Assembly (NCBI GenBank): GCA_965231865.1
Contig: CBDDOJ010000002.1
Location: forward strand, 1,488,001-1,552,000
Source of the DNA: WTGA01 sp965231865
GTDB taxonomy: Bacteria > Pseudomonadota > Gammaproteobacteria > Arenicellales > Poriferihabitantaceae
Reading direction: 5' to 3'
Length of the DNA stretch: 64,000 nt
The position numbers and the translations under genes were made by a program. Positions 8,522-17,621 of the stretch are shown piece after piece (the stretch's first letter is position 1; the number at the start of each line of letters is the position of its first letter). The notes beneath the pieces were generated by a model. It was not told the DNA's origin, made no database searches, and saw nothing but the letters and a program-made list of their open reading frames with translations.

Positions 8522-9234
8522 ATTGCCTTCCCGAGGTAGACATCCTGAACAAGTGGATTGCTCATCACATTGTCCACCGTGTCTTCCACCAGTACCTTTC
8601 CCTGGTGAAACACGGTGACGTTCTTGGCGATCAACCGGATGAAGTGCATGTCGTGTTCTACAACAATCAGGGTTGCCGTCCGGTTGATTTCAAGGATGAT
8701 TCTGGCGGCCCGCTCTACTTCCGCATGGGTCATGCCTGCCGCCGGTTCATCCAGCAGTACCAGCCAGGGACGCATTGCCAGTACCATGCCGAACTCCACC
8801 AACTGGCGTTTTCCATGCGCCAGCTTTCCCACAATCTGTTTGCTGAGGTCCGTAATTTCAAGGCGCTCGAGAACCTCGTCCACCTGCTGACGGATCTGGC
8901 GGCCTGCCGGCACCCGGTGAGCCGCAAGCCAGAGGTTTTCAAAAACACTCAATCCATCCATCACACTGGGAACCTGGGTCTTGATGCCCACGCCGAGACG
9001 CGCAATTTCATGGGGAAGCAGGCCGGTACACTCCTCCCCCTGGATGTAAATCTCTCCCGAAGAAGGGGTCAGCATGCCGGTCAGGCATTTGAAGAATGTG
9101 CTTTTCCCCGCGCCGTTGGGTCCGATCAGGCAACGCAGTTCGTTTTCATGGAGCCTGAAATTGACGGCTTCGAGGGCCACCATGCCGCCAAAGTGCATAC
9201 CCAGAGCGTGGGTTCTTAAAACCGTGCTAGCCAT
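8518..9234 (-). CDS. LivG-type ABC transporter ATP-binding protein
   Basis: A 238-residue ATPase of the branched-chain amino acid/urea/amide (HAAT) importer family. Walker A is GPNGAGKST (about residues 38-46), and the signature is altered to KLAHGKRQ, as is common in LivG/UrtD (usually LSHGxxR/Q). Walker B is WLVLLDEPAAGMT and the switch histidine is in VVEHDMHF. It pairs with the LivF part of the downstream fusion to energise the LivHM permeases. It overlaps the LivM stop by 8 bp and the fusion start by 4 bp, indicating translational coupling. Confidence 0.9.
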   Translation of the reverse strand: MASTVLRTHALGMHFGGMVALEAVNFRLHENELRCLIGPNGAGKSTFFKCLTGMLTPSSGEIYIQGEECTGLLPHEIARLGVGIKTQVPSVMDGLSVFENLWLAAHRVPAGRQIRQQVDEVLERLEITDLSKQIVGKLAHGKRQLVEFGMVLAMRPWLVLLDEPAAGMTHAEVERAARIILEINRTATLIVVEHDMHFIRLIAKNVTVFHQGKVLVEDTVDNVMSNPLVQDVYLGKAM

Positions 9235-10258
9235 TTTCCCGCTTCCTGCCTGCTTTGGTTTGTCTTCGCCTTGTCCTGGAGCGGCGCTTTCTTCGGGAGC
9301 CGGTGAGTTTCAGGTAGGATTGGTGGAACCCCGGCACGACTCCCCGGGGGAACCAGAGCACGGCAAACACCAGCAGCACGCCCATTACGAAGGTGTTGTC
9401 GATGAAGCCCTGTTGTCCGAGCAGGAACTTGAGGAAGCCCAGCACGGCAGCGCCAATGATGGGCCCGATCAGTGTGCCGGCGCCCCCGAAAATCACCCAG
9501 ACAATATTCTCCGCGGACTGTCCGAGGCTGAAAAGGTTGGGAGTGACGATCTCCGACCAGTTGGCATACAATGCACCAGCCAGGCCGGCGATGGTTCCGC
9601 CGATGGTGAAGATGGCGGTTTTGTACAGCCGTATGTCATAGCCAAGCAACTCGGCCCGGGTTTCGTTTTCCCGGATACCGATGACGATTCTTCCGAACGG
9701 GCGTGCCAGCAACCACCTGCACAGGAGATACACCGACAGCAGGCAGGAGAAAGTAAAGAAGTAAAGCTCCAGATCGCTCAGGTACTGCCCGGGTTTTCCT
9801 GGAAAATACAGGGTGGGGTAACCGGGAATGCCGTTGAATCCTCCCAGGCGCGCTTCTCCGATCACGTAGGCTTCCCCAGCCGTGGAATTCATGAACTTGA
9901 ACAGGATCAGGGTCATCACCAGGGTGACCACGGCCAGGTAGACATCCCCCAGACGCCCGTAAAACAACATGGTTCCGAACACAGCGGCAAATACGGCAGG
10001 GACCAGCATGGCGATGAACAGCGCACTCCATGCCTCCCCCACATTGATGCCGTAAATGGCAAAGGAGTATGCCCCAAGGCCATAAAATGCGGCCTGACCG
10101 AAACACAGGATCCCGCCAAAACCCCAGATCAACCCCAGGCTTAACGCCAGAATTCCATACACCGCGAGAACCGTCAGGGTATAGGCATCGGTCACCGACA
10201 ACAGCACCAGCATTGTGAGGATTCCAATCATCCCGTCCCGAACCCACCGCATGGCCAT
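9227..10258 (-). CDS. LivM-type ABC transporter permease
   Basis: A 343-residue membrane protein starting MAMRWVRDGM, 5 bp after the LivH stop. The frame is open much further upstream, but that part is antisense-like debris over livH. The family signature is visible in LIWGFGGILCFGQAAFYGLG and in the loop GIRENETRAELLGYDIRLYK, which contacts the ATPase. Conserved SAENIVWVIFGGAGTLIGPI follows. It forms the second half of the HAAT permease with LivH. The C-terminus is an unusually basic tail (SRRKRRSRTRRRQTK) of unknown role. Confidence 0.9.
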   Translation of the reverse strand: MAMRWVRDGMIGILTMLVLLSVTDAYTLTVLAVYGILALSLGLIWGFGGILCFGQAAFYGLGAYSFAIYGINVGEAWSALFIAMLVPAVFAAVFGTMLFYGRLGDVYLAVVTLVMTLILFKFMNSTAGEAYVIGEARLGGFNGIPGYPTLYFPGKPGQYLSDLELYFFTFSCLLSVYLLCRWLLARPFGRIVIGIRENETRAELLGYDIRLYKTAIFTIGGTIAGLAGALYANWSEIVTPNLFSLGQSAENIVWVIFGGAGTLIGPIIGAAVLGFLKFLLGQQGFIDNTFVMGVLLVFAVLWFPRGVVPGFHQSYLKLTGSRRKRRSRTRRRQTKAGRKRENG

Positions 10259-10263
10259 CGCCA

Positions 10264-11130
10264 CTACACCCGGTCGTTGAAGAACCGGCCGGATATCCCC
10301 GTCGGAAGCATTTTCAGTAGGATCAGGGCGGCCACCAACAGGGCAATTTCGCCAATGACGGGGGTGCTCAATACGGTGAAAACATGGGATACCGTGCCAT
10401 ACAGTGCCGTACTGGCGATGGTGCCGGTGACAATGGAACTGCCTCCGGAAATCACGGCAATGAATGCCTTGGCGATATAGTTGGCACCACTGGCTGGATT
10501 CAGGCCGACCAGGGGTGCCAGCACGCCCCCTGCCAGGCCGCTGAGTGCGGCCCCTCCGGTGAAGGTCAGCATGTAGATTCTGGAGGGATTGAAGCCGTAT
10601 GCGGAAGACATTTCGGAGTTCTGCATGGTTCCCCGGGCAATCAGGCCTGCCCGGGTCGCGACCAGTACCAGGTAGACCAGGCCGAGAACCAACAGGGCGA
10701 CGGCAATGATCAGGAGGGTGTAGCCACTGATCTGGTAGTTGCCCACGGTCACCCCCCCGATGGGCGAGGCGATCCCGGTGGTGGTGTTCCCGAAAATCAT
10801 GGCAAACCCACCCATCATCACCAGGCTCAAGCCCCAGGTCGCAAGCATGGTATTGATCAGCCGGCCATACAGCCGGCGAATGATCAGCCGCTCCACAATC
10901 AGGCCAAATACAGCCACGGTGAGGGGCGCAACCACCATCATGGCGAGATAGATGTTGACCCCCCATCCGTGTGAAACGATGGCAGCATACCCCCCCAGGG
11001 TCAGGAACTCGCCATGGGCCAGATTGATGACCCGCATCATGCCGAACACCACCGCCAGGCCGATACTGATCAACACCAGTACTGCAATGACGTAGAACAC
11101 CTCTACCAGATTGACCGCGACCTGATCCAT
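10264..11130 (-). CDS. LivH-type ABC transporter permease
   Basis: A 288-residue polytopic protein with the LivH/UrtB hallmarks: GLAVVFGMMRVINLAHGEF near the N-terminus, RGTMQNSEMSSAYGFNPSRI in the coupling loop, and GGAALSGLAGGVLAPLVGL. It is the inner-membrane channel partner of LivM. The gene starts 30 bp after the stop of the binding-protein gene. Specificity follows the binding protein, which looks like an amide/urea binder and not a leucine binder. Confidence 0.9.
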   Translation of the reverse strand: MDQVAVNLVEVFYVIAVLVLISIGLAVVFGMMRVINLAHGEFLTLGGYAAIVSHGWGVNIYLAMMVVAPLTVAVFGLIVERLIIRRLYGRLINTMLATWGLSLVMMGGFAMIFGNTTTGIASPIGGVTVGNYQISGYTLLIIAVALLVLGLVYLVLVATRAGLIARGTMQNSEMSSAYGFNPSRIYMLTFTGGAALSGLAGGVLAPLVGLNPASGANYIAKAFIAVISGGSSIVTGTIASTALYGTVSHVFTVLSTPVIGEIALLVAALILLKMLPTGISGRFFNDRV

Positions 11131-11160
11131 GGGCTCAGGGAATACGGATGGCTCCTTGAT

Positions 11161-12381
11161 TTAAATCTTGATTTCGTACTGCGTGGTGTCCGCCGGGTTG
11201 GCCTTGAGGTCACACACGGTCTGGGTGTCGATGGGTTGTCTCTGGTCAAAACTCCGGAGTATTTCCAGTTTTTGGTTGCGCACCTCCAGGACATGGACAT
11301 CGAGAATGGCATGGTGGGTCTGCGGGTCAATGGTTATCCGCCCGGAAGGGCCGTCAATGCCGATGCCGGACTCAAGCACCTCAATCAGTCTTTCGCGTTC
11401 ATGGGTCTGCGCCTGTGCCACGGCTTCGGCCCACAGTTTGATGCCCTGATAGTTCGAAACTGCAATTTCGTGGATCAGGTCCGTGCTGTCGTACTTTGCG
11501 GTCCACCGCTCCAAAAACGCATGGTTGCGTTCGCTGTCGTTTTCCTTTGTGTAGTTGTAGGCAACCAGTATTCCGTCTCCCTCTTCGGGAGTGAGCACCA
11601 CATGTTCGTTTCCCGCCCCCAGGGTCGTACTGGCCATGGGGATTTTCCGGTTCATCCCCGCCCCGGCCCATTGCCTGTAGAACGAGAGGTGTGCTCCTCC
11701 CACCAGGACGGAGACGATAAAATCCGGCTTGGCGTCCTGTATTCCGGTAATCGTCGCACTGAAATCGCTGACATCCAGTGGAAAGAAATCGGTTTGTACG
11801 GCGCCGGCACCATTTTCTCCAAGGTAATGCTGAACCCACTTGGCAGTAATCTGGCCGTAATTGTAGTCTGCGGCAAGAATGTACGCCTTCTTTCCCCACT
11901 TCTTGACAGCTTCCGGTATCAACACTTCCACCTGTTGGGCAGGTGTGACACCCGTGCAGAAAATATTGCGGTCACAGACGCCTCCTTCATACAGTACATT
12001 GTAGAAGTAGGGGATCTGGTTCTTGCGCAGGGTTGGACGCATGGCTTCCCGGGACGCGGACAGGATTCCGCCGTGCACAATATCCACCTTGTCCTTTCGC
12101 GCCAGTTGCTGGCTGTACTGGGTATACAGCGCCATGTCGGACTGCGTGTCGTAGGACACCTGTTCAACCTGCATGCCGTTCAGGCCACCCGCTGAATTGA
12201 TTTCTTCAATGGCCAGTTTTGCGGCCATGTCCATGGGTTTTCCGTAGGCATCAAAAACTCCCGATGTATCGAGAATACTGCCCAGCTTGATTGTGCCGGC
12301 GCTGAATGCCTGTTCAGGCAAAACAGCCAGTGCACCCAGATAGGCGGATGTTTTCAAAAAATCTCGTTTCGTGAAAGTCAT
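11161..12381 (-). CDS. Amide/urea-type ABC transporter substrate-binding protein
   Basis: A 406-residue type I periplasmic binding protein. The leader MTFTKRDFLKTSAYLGALAV ends near AFSA and resembles a twin-arginine or Sec signal, although the pair is KR and not RR. The mature part starts KLGSILDTSGVFDAYGKPM and contains YFYNVLYEGGVCDRNIFCTG and LAADYNYGQITAKWVQHYLG. These patterns occur in the UrtA/AmiC/FmdD group that binds urea, formamide or short amides. It is followed by livH, livM, livG and the livF-amidase fusion, which supports an amide substrate. A sensor-like paralogue without signal peptide lies upstream at 14243-15295. Confidence 0.85.
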   Translation of the reverse strand: MTFTKRDFLKTSAYLGALAVLPEQAFSAGTIKLGSILDTSGVFDAYGKPMDMAAKLAIEEINSAGGLNGMQVEQVSYDTQSDMALYTQYSQQLARKDKVDIVHGGILSASREAMRPTLRKNQIPYFYNVLYEGGVCDRNIFCTGVTPAQQVEVLIPEAVKKWGKKAYILAADYNYGQITAKWVQHYLGENGAGAVQTDFFPLDVSDFSATITGIQDAKPDFIVSVLVGGAHLSFYRQWAGAGMNRKIPMASTTLGAGNEHVVLTPEEGDGILVAYNYTKENDSERNHAFLERWTAKYDSTDLIHEIAVSNYQGIKLWAEAVAQAQTHERERLIEVLESGIGIDGPSGRITIDPQTHHAILDVHVLEVRNQKLEILRSFDQRQPIDTQTVCDLKANPADTTQYEIKI

Positions 12382-12416
12382 GTCTTTCCTCCAGTTGTGT
12401 ATAAATAAAATGAAAA

Positions 12417-14009
12417 CTACTTTTCGTTGGATTCCCCTTCGATTTTGGATTCGGGGGTCTCCGGTTCATCCAGGTCAAGATTGACACCGATGGATTGCCC
12501 CAGTTTTTGAATGGCAGGCAACTGGAAGGCCATGTTCAGGACGCCGTCCACCGCCTGGGCCATCGGATTGCCGTGATCGGTCCCATTTCCATTGGCCGGG
12601 CCGGCACCGGGCCCGATTCCGGCGATGTGGTTGATTCGTATACTGTCAATCTTTTCCAGCGGCTTCGCCATTTTTCCGGCAATTCTGGGAAGGGCTTCAA
12701 TTCTTTTGTGATCGGTCTTGGCACGCAATATGCGTTCATCAATTTCGTTTTCTGCGGAGATCAACGCCGCCTTGCCCTCGGCCTTTGCCTTCATTTGTAT
12801 GGCCCGGGACCTTGCTTCCCGTTCCCTGGCCTGTGCCGTTGCAGACGAGCGCTCGAGAAGAATCTCCATTTCTCCCTTGGCCCGAATGGCCGCGGCTTCG
12901 CTTTCCTTTTTGGAGTCCAGGACAGAGATCTCGTGATTTCTCTGCGAGACCAGCCTGTCCTTCAGTGATTGCACGGTTTCCTGTGCCTTCACGATTTCCC
13001 CTCGGGACATTTCGGTTTCGGACTGGGCCAGATTTTCCTGGGCCCGTTTCCGGGAGATTGTGATTTGGCTTTCAATCTTGGACAGTTCCGCGGCTTCCAG
13101 AGCTTCCACTTCCTGCTTGCGGAGGGTCAGTTCCTTGTTGATTTCCGATAATCGCAATGCCTTTTCCTGTTCCACCCTGGCCTTTTCAGTCAATATCCTG
13201 GCCTGATGCCGGGCCTGTTCAGACTCCGCATCCTTTTGGGTTTTCAATAATGCAACGGAATGTTCCAATGCAATTTCAGACTCCTTCTGTTCTCCCTCGA
13301 TGGAAAGCGACTGCTTTACCCGGGTTAATTCGGTTTTTCGGACACTGATGTCTGCGTCCGCTTCAATTTCCGCCCGTTTCTTCTTGTTGGAGGCGATGAC
13401 TTCCGCCAGCCTCCGCATGCCCACTGCGTTGAATGCATTGTCTTCCTTCAATGCGGAAAAGGGGGTCTGGTCAAGCTGGGTGAGGGAGGCGGACTCCAGC
13501 AGCAGTCCATTGGATTCCAGGTCTGCAGCGAGTTCCGTTCGAATGGCATTGACGAATTCCCCCCGTTTTTCGTGCAGTTCGTCCATGGTTTTCCGGGCAA
13601 CAATGGTTTGAATCGCATCCACCAGCCTGCCTTCGAGGAGGTCGTGCAGGTCAACCGCATTCAGCGCACTTCTGCCAATGGCCTGCCCGGCAGTCAGGAC
13701 ACCCTGTTCCGTGGGCAGGACCCGGACATAGAATGCCATGTCAATGTCCACCCTGAGCCGGTCTTCTGTCATCAGGGACTGTTCTCCGGTTCGACTGACA
13801 TGGAGCCGCATGGTCAACATGTTGATGGCCTCCACGCGGTGGAGCACGGGAATGACCAGCAGGCCACCATCCATGACTACTTTCTGCCCTCCCGCTCCCG
13901 TTCTGATCAATACCGTCTCACGGGTCGATTTTTTGAAAAACCGCTGCAGAAACAGTACCAGTAACAGACAGGAAACCAGGACAATAATCAGGATGACAAG
14001 TTCGTTCAT
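12417..14009 (-). CDS. Flotillin-like SPFH-domain membrane protein (YqiK type)
   Basis: A 530-residue protein with one N-terminal membrane helix (LVILIIVLVSCLLLVLFLQR), an SPFH/band-7 domain to about residue 190 (including RTGAGGQKVVMDGGLLVIPV and RLRVDIDMAFYVRVLP), and a long charged coiled coil to about residue 440 rich in EA/KA repeats. The tail is acidic. Flotillins scaffold membrane microdomains and affect transporter assembly. The gene sits in the same orientation 35 bp upstream of the amide binding-protein gene and downstream of the AmiC-like gene, so it may belong to this operon. The usual NfeD-like partner is not adjacent. The functional link to amide uptake is inference. Confidence 0.85.
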   Translation of the reverse strand: MNELVILIIVLVSCLLLVLFLQRFFKKSTRETVLIRTGAGGQKVVMDGGLLVIPVLHRVEAINMLTMRLHVSRTGEQSLMTEDRLRVDIDMAFYVRVLPTEQGVLTAGQAIGRSALNAVDLHDLLEGRLVDAIQTIVARKTMDELHEKRGEFVNAIRTELAADLESNGLLLESASLTQLDQTPFSALKEDNAFNAVGMRRLAEVIASNKKKRAEIEADADISVRKTELTRVKQSLSIEGEQKESEIALEHSVALLKTQKDAESEQARHQARILTEKARVEQEKALRLSEINKELTLRKQEVEALEAAELSKIESQITISRKRAQENLAQSETEMSRGEIVKAQETVQSLKDRLVSQRNHEISVLDSKKESEAAAIRAKGEMEILLERSSATAQAREREARSRAIQMKAKAEGKAALISAENEIDERILRAKTDHKRIEALPRIAGKMAKPLEKIDSIRINHIAGIGPGAGPANGNGTDHGNPMAQAVDGVLNMAFQLPAIQKLGQSIGVNLDLDEPETPESKIEGESNEK

Positions 14010-14242
14010 TTGAAGATCCGGGTTTTCATTGGTCTGGTGTTCAACCGTAAACGGTCAAAATAAATCTCTATTTATCAATACACTGGACTCTGTCCTGGCC
14101 ATGCCAGGAATCCACAGTGTCGGATAATTTACTTTCCTGATCAAGTATAATACTTTCTTAGGAAAATAAAAAGATGGATTTCACCCATGAAAACCAGGGG
14201 GAGGGGGGACCGGAAAAGTCCGGAACGGCCGGATCGCGTTCC

Positions 14243-15295
14243 CTACAGCACGCAGCGTTGGCGAATCTGGAAGTTGAATCCCTGCGCTTCGGCAATATAC
14301 ATGGAGGGCAGCCGGACTGCGGAACCCTGGTAGACCGCCTGCCGGCCACCTTTGAGTGGAACCGGGTGGGGCGGGGGGCGGTTGCGGCTGAATGACGGGG
14401 ACAGCAGGGTGGTCAGAAAATGGACCCCTTCATACACGGACTGGCCCATTGTGTTCAAAGGCGGTGATTCCCCGTCAAAATACTGGTGATACCGCTCGCG
14501 AAATGACTGGTTTCGATGACTGTCAACGGAAGAAAAATAGCCCCCTGTCACGAACAGTCCATCGGTATTTCCCTGGCCGATTCCAAGCAGCATGTTTTCT
14601 TCCACGGCACAGGAAAGTCGAAGAATATTGTCGGACAGTCCGGCCTGGCCAAATGCGCGGTTGAAGAAAACGCTTCCCTGGCCGACGAGGGAAACCAGCA
14701 CGGCATCACATTTCGATTGCCTGATCTCCTCAAGCTCCTGCTCATAGTCATTCTGGGAAAAGGGAATCAGTTTGGCCCCCACGATTTCCTGGCTGGACCC
14801 CCGCAGGTGGCGATAGGCACATTCATGAATCATTCTGGGCCAGATATAATCATGCCCGAGCAGGTACCACTTTGTGACCCGGTACCGATCATGCATCCAG
14901 TCCAGAGCAGGGAGCAACTGTTGTGCGGGGGTTTCACCAATGCAATACACGCCGGGTGACTGGTTGCCGCCCTCATACAAGGGGGTATATACGAATGGAA
15001 TCCGTCCGTTGACGATTTTGCTCAACGTCTGGCGGACATCGCTGGTATGCATGCCAACCAGGGCGTCCACCAAACCGATGCCCACCAGGCGGTCTGCCAC
15101 GGCGGCGACGGTGTCCGGGGTTCCTCCTGAATCCTGGAATGACAAGACCAGTTCCTTGCCGTGAATCCCGCTTCTTTGATTGATTTCAGAGGCGGCAAGT
15201 TCTGCACAGGCGCGGCAGGACGGTCCCCATATCCCCGCTGCACCGCTCACAGGGATGAACATGCCTACAACTATTTCCTGTCGGCTTCGTGACAT
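14243..15295 (-). CDS. AmiC-like amide-sensor protein, no signal peptide
   Basis: A 350-residue type I periplasmic-binding-fold protein that begins directly with the first beta strand (MSRSRQEIVVGMFIPVSG) and has no signal peptide, so it should stay in the cytoplasm. The motifs PFVYTPLYEGGNQSPGVYC, WYLLGHDYIWPRMIHECAYR and VTGGYFSSVD line up with Pseudomonas AmiC (CYPTPYEG, FIGSDYIYPR, VVAPYFSSID). AmiC is a cytosolic amide sensor that sequesters the antiterminator AmiR; no amiR is visible here. Instead a MarR-family gene is divergent 245 bp away. Ligand sensing for the amide operon is the likely role. The C-terminal 30 residues look atypical. Confidence 0.75.
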   Translation of the reverse strand: MSRSRQEIVVGMFIPVSGAAGIWGPSCRACAELAASEINQRSGIHGKELVLSFQDSGGTPDTVAAVADRLVGIGLVDALVGMHTSDVRQTLSKIVNGRIPFVYTPLYEGGNQSPGVYCIGETPAQQLLPALDWMHDRYRVTKWYLLGHDYIWPRMIHECAYRHLRGSSQEIVGAKLIPFSQNDYEQELEEIRQSKCDAVLVSLVGQGSVFFNRAFGQAGLSDNILRLSCAVEENMLLGIGQGNTDGLFVTGGYFSSVDSHRNQSFRERYHQYFDGESPPLNTMGQSVYEGVHFLTTLLSPSFSRNRPPPHPVPLKGGRQAVYQGSAVRLPSMYIAEAQGFNFQIRQRCVL

Positions 15296-15540
15296 GAATG
15301 GGTCTACACGGTTGGCCTTCGAAGCAATATAATGGGTACATGGCCGCTTTCAGTGGTTTCAACCCATTGCGCCATCATTCAGCGCAGGCTGAAAGCAACA
15401 ATCGAAGGTCAATTATATGCTATATTACTTGAATGAGAAACTAAATATGAACACCCGGCGACCCGCCCCATGTGTGCTCCGGGAGGGTTGTTCTACAGTG
15501 TGTTCACTTTGATTTTCCTTGCTACCAGTCAATTTGTTTC

Positions 15541-15960
15541 ATGTCGGAAAAAGCCGGATATACTGAATTAACGGATCTTTTGGCGAAAGCCTATAAGGAG
15601 TCCCATGCAGGTCTCAATACGGTTCTCAAGGATCAGAATCTTCCCATTGAGCAATGGCGAATACTGAAATCTCTTTCAAATGGTCAGGGTCGTTCCATGG
15701 GGGACCTTGCAGAGGATGTGTTCATGACCCTGTCTGCCCTGTCGAAAAATATTGACAAGATGGTGACCCGGGCACTGGTATACCGGGTTCAGGACATCGA
15801 GGACCAGCGAAGGGTCCTGGTCCATATCAGTCAATTTGGGGCCGATGCGTTCAATGCGGTGCAGCAGGACATGCAGGAATACCATTTGTCGCTGACCACC
15901 CGGTTGGGAAAGAGGGGGACAAAGAGTCTTACCAGACTGCTAAAGACAATCGTCAACTGA
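15541..15960 (+). CDS. MarR-family transcriptional regulator
   Basis: A 139-residue winged-helix protein starting MSEKAGYTELTDLLAKAY. The DNA-binding core LPIEQWRILKSLSNGQGRSM, then LAEDVFMTLSALSKNIDKMV, and the wing DIEDQRRVLVHISQFG (the DxRxxxxxLT pattern) are typical of MarR. Such dimers usually repress a divergent operon and release DNA on binding a small aromatic or acid ligand. The divergent 245-bp intergenic region to the AmiC-like gene contains an AT-rich stretch around 15411-15445 that could hold promoters and an operator, but I see no perfect palindrome. Control of the amide operon is inferred from position. Start chosen because the upstream in-frame residues look non-coding. Confidence 0.85.
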   Translation: MSEKAGYTELTDLLAKAYKESHAGLNTVLKDQNLPIEQWRILKSLSNGQGRSMGDLAEDVFMTLSALSKNIDKMVTRALVYRVQDIEDQRRVLVHISQFGADAFNAVQQDMQEYHLSLTTRLGKRGTKSLTRLLKTIVN

Positions 15961-16076
15961 CCGGTACCAACCGGTACGACCCCGCCGTGTGAACCCCGGG
16001 CCCGCTCCCCAAATCGCCCCAAACAGTATGATCGGTGCCATCCATGGCTTGACCAATGAAATACCCGTGACGCCGG

Positions 16077-17621
16077 TCAGGCCTTCGTGAACAACTCCAG
16101 GCGGGGGTCGCCATTGGGTTTCATCGCAGGGACCACACTGTTGTTCCATACCATCGGTCGGGGTGGCTGGGTGATCCACAGGTAGCAGGCACTGTCATCC
16201 AGCATTTGTTGCAGGTCCTTCAGCATTTGCTCACGCTGGGTATTGTCCGTTTCGGCCATGGCGGCGAAATGCAGGTCATCAAATTCCTTACCGTTGAACC
16301 ACTGCCAGTTCCAGACTCCGGCCTGGGTGGATAAAAGCCACTGTGTGGTCCAGCTTAAATCAGGCGGCGCCAGCCAGCGCTGGAACTGGATATCCAGCCC
16401 TTCCTTGCCCTTGGTCTCGACCAGCGACCAGAAACTGCCGCCTTCATGGGATTCAATCTGCATGGTGATGCCGATTTCAGCCAGGTTGGCCTGGACAATT
16501 TGTGCCGCGGTCAGAAAATCGGTGTCAGAAAGGGTATCGAGCGTGATTTCAAGCCCTGAGGCACCGGCTTCCTCAACCAGCCTGGCCGCGCCTTCGACGT
16601 CCCGGGGGGGAGGGGATTCTTCGCGGTAACCCAGCAAGCCCTTCGACACCGGGCCATGGGCGCGTTCTGCGACCCCGAAGTACGCTCCTTCCAGAATGGC
16701 ATCGACATCAATGGCCTTTAATATGGCCTGTCGCACCCGGATGTCCGACAGTCGTGGACTGCCCGCGTTCATGCCCATCCAGACATTATCGGGGGCATAT
16801 TTCAATTCCATATTCAGGTCCTGCGGCATGTTCGCCCGGAATTCCGGTACAACGCTCAGGCTGATCCGGGTGAAATCCAGCTGACCGGCCTGTACCGCAT
16901 TTTCTGCCGCTTTGGAATCGGTAATGGGCAGCATTTCCACGGTACCAAAGTCGGGTTTCGGACCCGCCCAGTTATCATGAGCCTTTAACACCAGCTTCTG
17001 TCCTGGCACATGTTCTTCAATCACATATGCGCCGCCCATCGCAGGCGGTTCCAGGGAAAAGGTGCGGCCTTCTGCTTTTTCCACGGCCGCTTTGCACAGG
17101 ATACTGCCGGTCGCATACGGCAATACGAACCACCAAATTGGCGCAAAGGCTTCCTTGAGGTGAATGGTCCCGCTGTACTGGTCATGGACCTCGACATGGT
17201 CGAGCAGGGCCCAGTTGTCCCCGGTGGCGGCCTGCAAATCCTTGTCCAGATAGCGTTCAAAAGAGAATTTAACGTCTTCCGTGGTGACTTCTCCATACCC
17301 GTTGTTCCACATGGAACCGGGTTTCAACTTGAAATCAATGGTCACATCATCCCTTTGGCTGATGGATTCTGCGGAATACAACTCCCATTCCCAGTTTGAG
17401 CCGGGTTTGAAATTGATCAGCCGTGGAAATATCGCATCCATGACCCACAGGTCGGCGGTATTCTGCCAGAATGCAGGGTCTACATTGGAGATATCGGCAG
17501 GCATGCGAATGACGAGTTTGTCACCACTGGCAGCGAAGGAGAAATTGCCGCCAAACTGGGCAGCGGCCAGGGTCGCCGCGGATACGCCGAGAAACTGTCG
17601 GCGTGAAATCGGATTGTTCAT
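16077..17621 (-). CDS. Peptide/nickel-type (SBP_bac_5) ABC substrate-binding protein
   Basis: A 514-residue family 5 extracellular solute-binding protein. The leader MNNPISRRQFLGVSAATLAA carries a twin-arginine motif (SRRQFLG). The mature protein shows VKFSFERYLD and a C-terminal DEFDDLHFAAMAETDNTQR-like region typical of Dpp/Opp binders. The frame is open 85 codons further upstream, but those residues look non-coding; GAGG lies about 10 bases before the chosen ATG. The matching permease and ATPase genes (dppBCDF-like) are on the opposite strand starting at 19070, separated by a nuclease gene, so transporter parts are expressed from divergent units. Substrate could be a dipeptide or an opine-like compound. 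Confidence 0.85.
   Translation of the reverse strand: MNNPISRRQFLGVSAATLAAAQFGGNFSFAASGDKLVIRMPADISNVDPAFWQNTADLWVMDAIFPRLINFKPGSNWEWELYSAESISQRDDVTIDFKLKPGSMWNNGYGEVTTEDVKFSFERYLDKDLQAATGDNWALLDHVEVHDQYSGTIHLKEAFAPIWWFVLPYATGSILCKAAVEKAEGRTFSLEPPAMGGAYVIEEHVPGQKLVLKAHDNWAGPKPDFGTVEMLPITDSKAAENAVQAGQLDFTRISLSVVPEFRANMPQDLNMELKYAPDNVWMGMNAGSPRLSDIRVRQAILKAIDVDAILEGAYFGVAERAHGPVSKGLLGYREESPPPRDVEGAARLVEEAGASGLEITLDTLSDTDFLTAAQIVQANLAEIGITMQIESHEGGSFWSLVETKGKEGLDIQFQRWLAPPDLSWTTQWLLSTQAGVWNWQWFNGKEFDDLHFAAMAETDNTQREQMLKDLQQMLDDSACYLWITQPPRPMVWNNSVVPAMKPNGDPRLELFTKA

Noticed and set aside
11014..12195. A 393-codon plus-strand frame opposite the amide-binding-protein gene
   Set aside because: It mirrors a real binding-protein gene on the other strand that has a leader, motifs and operon context; the plus-strand residues have no recognisable domain.
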